The notes under the pieces were generated by a model, which worked only from the letters and a program-made list of their open reading frames with translations, had not been told where the DNA came from and did no database searches. Of a DNA stretch of 38,778 nt, positions 7,578 through 15,193 are shown piece by piece (the first letter of the stretch is position 1; each line of letters starts with the position of its first letter). The translations under genes were made by a program, and so were the position numbers. This DNA is from Candidatus Omnitrophota bacterium (GTDB lineage: Bacteria; Omnitrophota; Gorgyraeia; 2-01-FULL-45-10): positions 1 through 38,778 of the forward strand of contig CAIMPC010000022.1 in NCBI GenBank assembly GCA_903843285.1, in the 5' to 3' direction.

Positions 7578-7829
7578 TTAATTTAAAGCGGCCTGAAGAT
7601 CCCGCATTTGATCTAATAGCTGTCTATAGATGACAACTGCAGACTTGGCTATCCAAACAGTAAGAATGATCGTAAGTAGCGTGAGTAATATTTTCTGCCA
7701 CTTATTTATGATAGGGCTTGCCCATATCAAAGGTATAGCAAATGGTCCGAAGCCAATGATCGCAATAAATACCACCGCGGGCTTGTGATACCACTTAACC
7801 ATATCTTTACCAACCACCTCACGAGACAT
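7578..7829 (-). CDS. Small membrane protein, unknown function
   Basis: 83 residues from the chosen start. I prefer the ATG at 7829 over the in-frame ATG at 7862, because GAGGGGTG stands 6 nt before it; the gene then overlaps the end of the upstream regulator gene by 11 bp. Two hydrophobic helices are visible: PAVVFIAIIGFGPFAIPLIW and ILLTLLTIILTVWIAKSAVV. A short amphipathic tail ends in LLDQMRDLQAALN. I recognise no family. The overlap with the REC-GGDEF gene suggests the two are made together and may work together, but that is only context. Confidence 0.7.
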   Translation of the reverse strand: MSREVVGKDMVKWYHKPAVVFIAIIGFGPFAIPLIWASPIINKWQKILLTLLTIILTVWIAKSAVVIYRQLLDQMRDLQAALN

Positions 7830-9027
7830 TGCAAACACCCCTCGAGAAGGCTCTCTGCTCATTCAGCGCCTCCTCCACATCCGAGTCATTAACTAAATTC
7901 ATCTGAGTCAAAACATCCCCAAGCCTTATACCTCTTTTCCAATGCGTAGTCAGCGCATCGTCGAGCATATCGGCTGTGATTTTCTTTTGCCCCAACAATA
8001 TCTGTCCGAGCGGGTGGTAGTTCAAGCTAATCCCGTTATCAGATTTGAATATGTGCGGAGAAGGGTGTGCATCCTTTGGGCAAATTCGCCTGTCGGCCAT
8101 ATATTTGGATCCTGCGAAACTTTTAAGATAGTGCTTAATATCAGCGATCCTTTCATTGATCTCGATTATATTTTTAAATTGACCGGCTTCGTCACTATTT
8201 ACCACGGCTATTGAAACTCCGACCAATGGTATATTGACCATCCTGCGGTCTCTTGCGCGGGCGACCAAATGCCCCCTTAACCGATCCTCTTTATTGTAAT
8301 GAAAAAGCATGGTCGTATCATAAGCGGCGATAAAATTCTGACATATAGCGGCGTGATTATGCGGCGTCGTTATGAACGCGAAGTCGTCGCCTCCTATATG
8401 GCCTATGAAATCATCCTTGCCGCCGAATTTCTGTATCGTCATATACAGAATATATGCGGCATGCATAATGAATCGGTCTCCCTGGAGATAGCCATATATA
8501 TCGTTAAAATATTTAAAATTATCAATATCCAGGTAGCCGAACGAAAATGGCTTTCCGCTATTTAGCCTTTCACGCAAATTTTCCTCTATCAGCTTGCCTC
8601 CGGGAAGCCCCGTAAGCGGCGTGGAATAGAAGCTGTGCTGAAGGCGCTTTATCGCCATCTCGACGCGCACTCTCAGGTCAAGAGGATCGGGCGGCTTAAT
8701 AAGATAGTCATCTATACCGTATTTTATGCTCAATAATTGTCCGCGCAGGCGTCTCTTATTGATAAGGGTGATCACGGGTATATAGGCAGTTATAAAATCG
8801 CTTTTTAGAAGGCCGCATATCTCCAGGTCGGTGCGCTTTGCCGCATGGACATCTATCACTATGACGTCGGGAGATATCTTCTTTATTGGCGCTACCTCTC
8901 GCACCATCGAGTCAAGAAGGATGACATCGTATCCCCATCCTCCGAAGCAGAAACCGAGTACATCGCGCAGGTTTTTATCGGACGATATGATCAATATCTT
9001 TTTTGGCCGCTCAGTCTTTTCTGCCAT
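7819..9027 (-). CDS. Response regulator with REC, GGDEF-type and MshEN-like domains
   Basis: 402 residues. Residues 10-128 form a REC receiver with acidic Asp17, phospho-acceptor candidate Asp59 (VIVIDVH) and Lys111 (LIKPP). Residues 135-320 form a GGDEF domain with TGLPGG, metal-binding DIDNFKYFND (about 167-176) and the active loop GGDDF (212-216), one conservative change from GGDEF. Residues about 338-393 resemble the MshEN/GspE-N domain (LGQILLGQKKITADMLDDAL...LGDVLTQMNLV), a family known to bind cyclic di-GMP. The protein may be a phosphorylation-controlled diguanylate cyclase with its own product sensor. Alternatively, the GGDEF part may only be a sensor. It lies in an operon after lemA. 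Confidence 0.85.
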   Translation of the reverse strand: MAEKTERPKKILIISSDKNLRDVLGFCFGGWGYDVILLDSMVREVAPIKKISPDVIVIDVHAAKRTDLEICGLLKSDFITAYIPVITLINKRRLRGQLLSIKYGIDDYLIKPPDPLDLRVRVEMAIKRLQHSFYSTPLTGLPGGKLIEENLRERLNSGKPFSFGYLDIDNFKYFNDIYGYLQGDRFIMHAAYILYMTIQKFGGKDDFIGHIGGDDFAFITTPHNHAAICQNFIAAYDTTMLFHYNKEDRLRGHLVARARDRRMVNIPLVGVSIAVVNSDEAGQFKNIIEINERIADIKHYLKSFAGSKYMADRRICPKDAHPSPHIFKSDNGISLNYHPLGQILLGQKKITADMLDDALTTHWKRGIRLGDVLTQMNLVNDSDVEEALNEQRAFSRGVCNVS

Positions 9028-9068
9028 AATTAAACATTGTGTCTTTCGCGGTCTTCTTTATGACTCTG

Positions 9069-9091
9069 AATAACCACCGCCGGCGATTATT
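9069..9091 (-). other. Hairpin between lemA and the REC-GGDEF gene
   Basis: On the minus strand the 23 nt fold into a 10-bp stem with a 3-nt loop and two G-U pairs, starting 22 nt after the lemA stop codon. The plus strand would have A-C mismatches, so the fold suits minus-strand RNA. There is no T-run, so it is not a normal terminator; it may protect the 3' end of the upstream message or mark a processing site. Confidence 0.35.
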
Positions 9092-9113
9092 ATGGTCCTG
9101 AAACTATTTACCA

Positions 9114-9671
9114 TTAAAACTTAACTTCGGGCACCTTTTTGGCCGACTCTTCAGCCTTGAAGTATTGATTCGCCGGCTTATATCCGAAAGCGCCCCCGAT
9201 AATATTTCCCGGAAAACGCCTTACGGTTACATTGAAATCCATAACAGAGTCATTATATCTCATGCGCTCGACCGCGATCCGGTTTTCGGTACCGGACAGT
9301 TCATCCATCAGCTTAAGAAATGTTCCGTCAGCTTTAAGCTGCGGATAGTTTTCCGCAACCGCGATAAGCCTTCCTATGGATGCATCTAAACCCTGGGCGG
9401 CCTTAACCTTCTCATCCATGGTATTTGCCGATGCCCATTGAGAACGGGCCTTAGCGACATCTTCAAAGATGGTCTTCTCGTGCGCGGCATAGCCTTTGAC
9501 AGAATTGACAAGGTTCGGTATCAGGTCATTTCGCCTCTGCAGCTGATTCTCTACCTGCGCCCATTTGGCCGTAATATTCTCATGTTTCGATACTATGCCG
9601 TTGTAGGCGCCTATGACCGATACTACGCCTATAACGATAATTACCGCCAACGCTATAAGAAAATTTTTCAT
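9114..9671 (-). CDS. lemA: LemA family protein
   Basis: 185 residues, the standard LemA length. One N-terminal membrane helix (about 4-24) is followed by the helical LemA domain with its hallmark segments: AQVENQLQRRNDLIPNLVNS, VKGYAAHEKTIFEDVAKARS, AVAENYPQLKAD, ELSGTENRIAVERMRYNDSV and FNVTVRRFPGNIIGG. LemA proteins are membrane-anchored with an N-out helix and have no settled function. They very often sit beside TPM-domain genes, as here (61 bp downstream of one). AAGGAGG stands 4 nt before the ATG. The next gene downstream encodes the REC-GGDEF regulator. Confidence 0.95.
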   Translation of the reverse strand: MKNFLIALAVIIVIGVVSVIGAYNGIVSKHENITAKWAQVENQLQRRNDLIPNLVNSVKGYAAHEKTIFEDVAKARSQWASANTMDEKVKAAQGLDASIGRLIAVAENYPQLKADGTFLKLMDELSGTENRIAVERMRYNDSVMDFNVTVRRFPGNIIGGAFGYKPANQYFKAEESAKKVPEVKF

Positions 9672-9732
9672 GCATCCTCCTTAGTTTTTTATTCTACTTC
9701 GGTAAAAACCCGGCTATCGACAATAAACTTTT

Positions 9733-10647
9733 TTAAAATCCTCCCCCGCTTCCCCCGCCCCCTCCTCCTCCGCCGCCGAAACCACCGCCGCCACTCCATC
9801 CTCCGCCGCCGAAACCACCGCCGCTAATTCCCCAGCCGCCGCTATTGCCCGCCCACGTACCGCCGTATGTTTGCGGCCCGAAAAAGTTTTTGCGCTTCGA
9901 GGGAGAAAGCCTAAGCCAGTAACTAAATCTAAAGATCATTGAAGCCACATAAGACGCCATTACCAGCAATCCGGAAATGGGGTTAAAGCCAAATAACGCA
10001 AAAGCAAATATAATCGTGAGCGGCAGTCCTATATATACAGGCCATGGCAGGTTCCAGGCGAAAAAAAATATCGGAGCGCCTATATAGAAAAGGATAAAAC
10101 TTACGAAAGGGTCTATTGTATTGGATTCCCTGCTTGGATTATAATCTGCCAGACCGTCAATCGTTACTTTAGAGTCTCTCGCTATAAGTGACGCGATAGC
10201 CGCTACACCGCTGTATAGGCCTTCACCATAGTTTCCCTGCTTAAATATGGGGACCATTACATTGCGGCCAATCTCGCCGCATCTCCCATCGGTGAGAATA
10301 CCTTCAACACCGTAACCGGTCTCAATTCTCCAGCGGCGTTCATCAACGGCCAAAAACACCAGAACGCCGTTATCCCTGCCCTTCTTCCCTATTTTCCAAT
10401 TATCAAAAAGCAATCTTGCGTAACCAACCTCATCATGCGGCGCAATTGATTTAACAGTCACCACGGCGATCTCGGCCGATGTCTTTGACTCAAGCTCAGA
10501 TATCAGCGCTTCAAGCTTCTTCTGATACTCGGCAGAAATGACATGAGCATAATCGTTAATCCATCCTTCCGGTTTAGGTATCACCTCCGCCGAAACGGGC
10601 CGGACCAGGAAAAATGCGCAGGCCATTAAAAAAAATAGCTTTTTCAT
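9733..10647 (-). CDS. TPM domain protein (YgcG/Psb32-like), membrane-bound
   Basis: 304 residues. A signal peptide (about 1-20, ending VSA) leads to a TPM domain (about 21-150) with INDYAHVISAEYQKKLEALI, AEIAVVTVKSI, NGVLVFLAVDERRWRIETGYGVEG and LTDGRCGEIGRNVM. A hydrophobic region with two to three helices (about 175-240) follows, then a tail of about 45 residues made almost only of Gly, Ser, Trp and Phe. This is the usual layout of YgcG-type proteins, with the TPM domain outside the membrane. Some TPM proteins are phosphatases or photosystem/complex assembly factors; the role here is unknown. It pairs with lemA. Confidence 0.92.
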   Translation of the reverse strand: MKKLFFLMACAFFLVRPVSAEVIPKPEGWINDYAHVISAEYQKKLEALISELESKTSAEIAVVTVKSIAPHDEVGYARLLFDNWKIGKKGRDNGVLVFLAVDERRWRIETGYGVEGILTDGRCGEIGRNVMVPIFKQGNYGEGLYSGVAAIASLIARDSKVTIDGLADYNPSRESNTIDPFVSFILFYIGAPIFFFAWNLPWPVYIGLPLTIIFAFALFGFNPISGLLVMASYVASMIFRFSYWLRLSPSKRKNFFGPQTYGGTWAGNSGGWGISGGGFGGGGWSGGGGFGGGGGGGGGSGGGF

Positions 10648-10658
10648 AATCGGATCAT

Positions 10659-11384
10659 TTATAATTTGTCTACTGCAGATGCTATAATCTCGAGCTCCGC
10701 AACGAACCCGACCAGGAGCGCGTCGATATCCCGATATGTCAGCGCCATCTTCTTATTCTTGGCCCATAATATTTTACTCAACGTTTTTATGTCCCTACCG
10801 AAAACAATTTCGTACTCACTCAGGATGGCCTCTTTCATGTAAGGCGGATTAATCCCTTTAAGCCTCAGCATGTTTCGCATGATATGGAGAGTGGATGTGA
10901 AGGTTGTAAATAGCAGATTTTCGAGCTCTTTCTGTTTATTGGAAATAAGATAACGTCTTTTAATATTTATCAGCTTCGACTTTAATTCATGTTCGCATTG
11001 AAAACGCAGGTTTCGACTATCAACTTTAATGCCGGACATTATATCTTTTCCGTACAATACCGTGTAGTTTTCAACTATATCCAGGAATTCTATCGGAAAG
11101 ACGTCGAGGGAGGAAAATATATACTCTTCGGTAAAAAAGACCGGGCTTATCATGCTAAATTTTTTTGAGCTTACTAATGGGTGCGCCCTTGAAAGATTAG
11201 GAAGGCTTGTCTCTTTCAGAACTACCATCACATTAACATTAGAATATCTATCGGTAAATTCACCGCTTGAGGCGCTGCCGTATAAGATTACCGATACCAA
11301 ATCTTTTGTGTATGTCGCCCTCAGCCCCACAATGTAATCGTCTAATGCGGCCTTTACTTTTACCGGAAGCTTAAGCTCGTACAC
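10659..11384 (-). CDS. Nucleotidyltransferase-fold protein with degenerate active site
   Basis: 241 residues. The N-terminal part keeps the Pol-beta-type nucleotidyltransferase signature ILYGSASSGEF. Where the family has two catalytic Asp (S-D-hydrophobic-D), this protein has SNVNVM, so both are Asn. The C-terminal half is helical (about 125-241: FQCEHELKSKLINIKRRYLI, LHIMRNMLRLKGI), like the HEPN-type partner domain of such proteins. With both acidic residues gone, it is probably not an active transferase and may bind a nucleotide or serve as a scaffold. The start is GTG with GGGGAGGT 5 nt upstream. The neighbours are a conserved unknown upstream and a TPM protein downstream. Confidence 0.75.
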   Translation of the reverse strand: MYELKLPVKVKAALDDYIVGLRATYTKDLVSVILYGSASSGEFTDRYSNVNVMVVLKETSLPNLSRAHPLVSSKKFSMISPVFFTEEYIFSSLDVFPIEFLDIVENYTVLYGKDIMSGIKVDSRNLRFQCEHELKSKLINIKRRYLISNKQKELENLLFTTFTSTLHIMRNMLRLKGINPPYMKEAILSEYEIVFGRDIKTLSKILWAKNKKMALTYRDIDALLVGFVAELEIIASAVDKL

Positions 11385-11411
11385 AAATACCTCCCCAATG
11401 TTGGCGGTAAA

Positions 11412-12065
11412 TCAGGATACCTCGGACTCTATCCTTGTTATTATCGATGATAAATCCTTAATAGTGGAGACCGGAAGCATCTTAGATATTTCGATTTCTC
11501 TCTTCAGTGATTTAAGCGTCGTAAGAAATCTTTTTAATGTGGCAGCTCTCTTTATTGCGCGGGCCTCGGCCGGATCCAGCTCCTCGCGTTGCTTCATTAT
11601 GCCGGTCAGGCTCCTACGCACATCCGCCGCATCTTTACCGGTTTCTAATACATCTTTTTTTAGCGAGGCATAATCTACGCTATCCAGCTTCTTCTTGTCC
11701 TTAGCCAGACGAAGAACATTCACTGCTTCATAGCCGGGCGCCGCGGTAGTATCAGGAGATTCGGAGCGCTCCTTATGAAGATAGGCCGGTTCCTCTTGCT
11801 CTAAAAAATAGTAGCTTTTAAGGAGCTTCATTGCCGTGTTCTTTTTAATACCTATCTCTTTAGCCGTATACGCCTCGAAGGTCACGTAGCCCCATTCCTT
11901 GTAAAGCTTATCCTTCCAGGCGGAATATAACGACTGGCCCAGATCGATCCAGGATGTCTTAAAATGTTTGGCATTCTGAAGGATCTTATACCTAATCGAA
12001 TCTTCGTCGACGTCTTCCATCTTATTATCTATGTTATCAAGAGATTTTGTAGTCAGCTTTGTCAT
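11412..12065 (-). CDS. Conserved hypothetical protein, helical, with an HTH-like N-terminal part
   Basis: 217 residues. I cannot name a family. The N-terminal half (about 25-95) reads FKTSWIDLGQSLYSAWKDKL, EWGYVTFEAYTAKEIGIKK, NTAMKLLKSYYFLEQEEPAY, a pattern of aromatic and basic helices reminiscent of a helix-turn-helix. A linker (about 100-115, SPDTTAAPGYEA) follows, then a long charged helical C-terminal half. It has no signal peptide or membrane segment, so it is cytosolic. It lies 11 bp after glgP and 27 bp before the nucleotidyltransferase-like gene, so it probably belongs to the same transcript. DNA or RNA binding is a guess from the helix pattern. Confidence 0.75.
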   Translation of the reverse strand: MTKLTTKSLDNIDNKMEDVDEDSIRYKILQNAKHFKTSWIDLGQSLYSAWKDKLYKEWGYVTFEAYTAKEIGIKKNTAMKLLKSYYFLEQEEPAYLHKERSESPDTTAAPGYEAVNVLRLAKDKKKLDSVDYASLKKDVLETGKDAADVRRSLTGIMKQREELDPAEARAIKRAATLKRFLTTLKSLKREIEISKMLPVSTIKDLSSIITRIESEVS

Positions 12066-12076
12066 TGTGCACCTAT

Positions 12077-14572
12077 CTATGCGCGTGTCGCCTTAAGGCT
12101 TACAGGAACACCCCAGATATCTTTGGCGTATTCACGGATAGCCCTATCGGATGAGAATTTGCCGCTTTGCGCAACATTCAGAATTGATTTTTTGGTCCAT
12201 TCACCGGTGTTTAAATACTCCTCCGAGACCATCTCCTGCGTACGGCAATAGGCATCGAAGTCGGCGCATACCAGGAAATAATCCGTATATCTCAGGTTCT
12301 GCACTATAGGATCGAATAATCCGAATTCTGATTGTGAAAAAAAGTTTGATTGTATAAGATCTAATACGTTCCTAAGCGCAGGCGAATTATTTATGTATTC
12401 CTGAGGGTTATAACCCAAAGAGCGTATCTGGCGGATCTCTTCGGTATGAAGCCCAAAAAGGAATACATTATCTGATCCCACCTCTTCAGCTATCTCGATA
12501 TTGGCTCCATCATGAGTGCCTATAGTTAAAGCGCCGTTGACCATGAACTTCATACATCCCGTACCCGATGCCTCCGTTCCTGCAGTCGATATCTGCTCTG
12601 ACAGATCGCTCGCAGGAAATATCTTCTCGGCTAATGAAACTCTATAGTTCTCCAAAAATACAACCTTCATCATATCTCTGATTGCCGTATCCTTATTCAC
12701 TACGGCGGCGATCGAATTTATAAATTTTATAATAAGCTTGGCCATGAAATAACCGGGAGCCGCTTTTCCGCTGAATATAAACGTCCTTGGTAATTTAACT
12801 GCCTTCGGGTCGTCCTTAATCATAAGATATTGCGAAATGACGTACAGGCCTAAGAGCAGTTGTCTCTTATATTCATGGAACCGTTTTATCTGAACATCAA
12901 GCAGTGAATCAGTGCTTATTTTTACACCCGTAGTTTTGTAAATATAATTAGCCAGATTTTTCTTATTATCAAGCTTTACCTGCTGCCATTTCTGCCTGAA
13001 GGAAGGGTCGTCTTTATACGGCAAAATACGTTTTAATTGATATAAGTCTCTCGCCCAACCATCACCTATGGTATTTGTTATCAATTCGGAGAGCCTGGGA
13101 TTGGCCTTTCCGAGCCACCTTCTCTGAGTGATACCGTTGGTCTTATTATTAAATTTTTCCGGAGTAAATTCATAGAAATCTTTAAACAGGCTCGTCTTGA
13201 GGAGCTCTGAATGGAGCTCGGAGACGCCATTGACCGAATGGCATCCGATGACGCAAAGGTTCCCCATCCTGACCTTCTTAACACTGCCCTCTTCTATAAG
13301 CGACATGCGCCTTAATCTATCATTGTCACCGGGAAATTTAATAGCTACATCCTGTAAAAATCGCGCATTAATCTCATAAATTATCTGCAGATGCCGGGGT
13401 AATAGCGTCTCGAATAAACTTACCGGCCAGCATTCCAATGCCTCAGGCATAATTGTGTGGTTTGTATAAGCAAACGTCTTTACTGTAATATCCCAGGCCG
13501 TATCCCAATCCATAAGCTCCTCATCTACCAGCTTCCTCATAAACTCAGGAATGGAAATGGCGGGATGAGTATCATTTAGCTGAATAGCGGCCTTCGTGGG
13601 AAACTTTGACAGATCGGAATTCTCCATCTTGAACCTGCGCACTATATCGGCCAAAGATGCAGCTGTTAATAAATACTCCTGTTTTAGACGAAGCTCCCGC
13701 CCCTGGCTCACATTATCGTTGGGATAAAGTACCTTTGTTATATTCTCCGTCAATACCTTGTTATAGACGGCTCTTTCGTAGTCGCCATCGTTAAAGTAGC
13801 TTAGATCGAAATCTTCGCTTGCGATAGCAGACCAAAGACGAAGTGTATTCACAATATTGTTCTTATAGCCAACGACCGGTATATCGTAAGGCATCGCCAG
13901 GACATCATTGGTATCTACCCAGCTGACCCGGAGCCTTCCGTTCTCATCATGCGAAACATGGGTCCGGCCGTTAAAACGGACTTTGATCGAATACTCCGGT
14001 CGACGGAATTCCCACGGGTTTCCCAGCCTGAGCCACTCATCAGGATATTCTACCTGACATCCGTTCAGGATCCTCTGGTTGAAAATGCCATATTCGTATC
14101 GTATTCCATATCCATGCGAGGGTATGGATAGTGTCGCCATCGAGTCCAGATAACATGCCGCGAGACGGCCCAACCCGCCATTGCCGAGTCCGGCATCAGA
14201 TTCGCACTCACGGAGCTCGTCCAGATCCAAACCCATATCACCCATGGCCTGTTTAGTCTGATCAAACAGGTCAAGATTTAAAGTATTCGTCCCCAAAAGC
14301 CTTCCTATCAGGAACTCCAGGGAAAAATAATAGACCCGCTTAACATTATCGTTATGATATCTCTGCTGCGTAAGTATCCATCGCTCCACGATCCTGTCTC
14401 TTACCGCAAGCGAAAGAGCGAGGTAATCATCATGAGTAGTCGCGGTATACCTATCTTTAGCCAATGTATATTCGCGATTTGCGACAAAGGAGAGTTTGAG
14501 GCCATCCGTAGACATATCCTTATACAACTTATTCGTTTCGAGCAACTCTTCTTTCGTCCTCGTCTTCTTCAT
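12077..14572 (-). CDS. glgP: Glycogen/starch/alpha-glucan phosphorylase
   Basis: 831 residues, the usual GT35 length. The enzyme removes glucose-1-phosphate from glycogen using pyridoxal phosphate. Visible family blocks include YFSLEFLIGR, ESDAGLGNGGLGRLAACYLDS, GYGIRYEYGIFNQ, QLNDTHPAISIPEFMR, NGITQRRWL, QIKRFHEYKRQLL and STAGTEASGTGCMKFMVNGA. The PLP Lys is in the last block, near residue 673; Cys stands where Asn is usual just before it (GTGCMK for GTGNMK). AAAGGGAAAG precedes the ATG. The gene lies 31 bp downstream of a two-ACT-domain protein gene, behind a promoter and a pseudoknot-capable leader, which suggests that storage-glucan breakdown is controlled together with an amino-acid-type sensor. 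Confidence 0.97.
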   Translation of the reverse strand: MKKTRTKEELLETNKLYKDMSTDGLKLSFVANREYTLAKDRYTATTHDDYLALSLAVRDRIVERWILTQQRYHNDNVKRVYYFSLEFLIGRLLGTNTLNLDLFDQTKQAMGDMGLDLDELRECESDAGLGNGGLGRLAACYLDSMATLSIPSHGYGIRYEYGIFNQRILNGCQVEYPDEWLRLGNPWEFRRPEYSIKVRFNGRTHVSHDENGRLRVSWVDTNDVLAMPYDIPVVGYKNNIVNTLRLWSAIASEDFDLSYFNDGDYERAVYNKVLTENITKVLYPNDNVSQGRELRLKQEYLLTAASLADIVRRFKMENSDLSKFPTKAAIQLNDTHPAISIPEFMRKLVDEELMDWDTAWDITVKTFAYTNHTIMPEALECWPVSLFETLLPRHLQIIYEINARFLQDVAIKFPGDNDRLRRMSLIEEGSVKKVRMGNLCVIGCHSVNGVSELHSELLKTSLFKDFYEFTPEKFNNKTNGITQRRWLGKANPRLSELITNTIGDGWARDLYQLKRILPYKDDPSFRQKWQQVKLDNKKNLANYIYKTTGVKISTDSLLDVQIKRFHEYKRQLLLGLYVISQYLMIKDDPKAVKLPRTFIFSGKAAPGYFMAKLIIKFINSIAAVVNKDTAIRDMMKVVFLENYRVSLAEKIFPASDLSEQISTAGTEASGTGCMKFMVNGALTIGTHDGANIEIAEEVGSDNVFLFGLHTEEIRQIRSLGYNPQEYINNSPALRNVLDLIQSNFFSQSEFGLFDPIVQNLRYTDYFLVCADFDAYCRTQEMVSEEYLNTGEWTKKSILNVAQSGKFSSDRAIREYAKDIWGVPVSLKATRA

Positions 14573-14603
14573 ATCTTTCCCTTTTCGCTTGCGGTAACGA
14601 CGG

Positions 14604-15014
14604 TTATTTCGATTTCAGCGCCAATAGGGCTTTTTCATTGTTTGCCGTAGCGACTATCACTCTGGCCGGACAACCTTCGGAGCAAGTAGTGCCATACATA
14701 TATCTAATGTCAATATTTTCAGAGGCCATCTTGGCTGTTATGCCTTTCAGCGCTCCGGGCTTATTTTCAAGATCTATTATCACAACCTCGTTTTCTTTTA
14801 TCTTATTATATCCTGCTTTCTGAAGCGCTTCTTTTGCGCGAAGAGTATCGGTTACCACGAACATTAACTTTGCCTCATTACCGGCCTCGTAACCAGCAAC
14901 ACCTTCGATATTAATACCATGATCGGCCAGGATCCTGGACATGCTGGCTAAAATACCAACCTTATTCTCGACAACTACGGCGATCTCTTTACCAAGACTC
15001 ACGCTTCTTATCAT
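14604..15014 (-). CDS. Stand-alone protein with two ACT domains (copy 1)
   Basis: 136 residues forming two ACT domains in tandem: about 8-66 (AVVVENKVGILASMSRILAD) and about 72-134 (VVIIDLENKPGALKGITAKM). ACT domains usually bind amino acids or other small ligands; no enzyme domain is attached. It is a clear paralogue of the protein at 25279-25710, with the same first eight residues (MIRSVSLG). ATG start with AAGGAGGGG 3 nt upstream. The gene is the first of a unit with glgP and has a 90-nt leader with strong secondary structure. It probably acts as a small regulatory sensor; the ligand is unknown. Confidence 0.9.
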   Translation of the reverse strand: MIRSVSLGKEIAVVVENKVGILASMSRILADHGINIEGVAGYEAGNEAKLMFVVTDTLRAKEALQKAGYNKIKENEVVIIDLENKPGALKGITAKMASENIDIRYMYGTTCSEGCPARVIVATANNEKALLALKSK

Positions 15015-15107
15015 GATCCCCTCCTTGTCTGCAGTAATGCAGGTGTTAATCTCCGGCTTCTCGGTCGCAAAAACGATCCAAGGTCAAAGCCGTGCGACCC
15101 TGGCAAC
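15015..15107 (-). promoter_or_regulatory. Structured 5' leader with H-type pseudoknot potential upstream of the ACT gene
   Basis: In minus-strand RNA order, stem 1 is 15103-15096 with 15085-15078 (8 bp, one G-U). Loop 1 is 3 nt (15095-15093). Stem 2 is 15092-15087 (CGGCTT) with 15059-15054 (AAGCCG), 6 bp. One nucleotide (15086) joins the stems, and loop 3 is 18 nt with a T-run. This is classic H-type pseudoknot geometry. A competing 7-bp stem (15099-15093 with 15069-15063) would break stem 1. A small CTGCA/TGCAG hairpin (15029-15042) then stands just before the Shine-Dalgarno. I do not recognise a known riboswitch class. Confidence 0.5.
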
Positions 15108-15113
15108 AGCGTA

Positions 15114-15142
15114 ATTATACCATATTTATTTCTACCGCACAA
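15114..15142 (-). promoter_or_regulatory. Promoter of the ACT-glgP unit
   Basis: A consensus TATAAT (plus 15114-15119) with a weak TTGTGC -35 box (plus 15137-15142) at a 17-bp spacing. Transcription would start near 15107, giving a leader of about 93 nt that contains the pseudoknot-capable fold. Confidence 0.6.
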
Positions 15143-15193
15143 TCAAGCCTGAAACAGCGGCTATCGCCGGATGAGACTAAATGAAATAATCTC

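Noticed and set aside
15160..15180. CGGC-GATA-GCCG mini-hairpin after the KDPG-type aldolase gene as a terminator
   Set aside because: Only 4 bp and not followed by a T-run.
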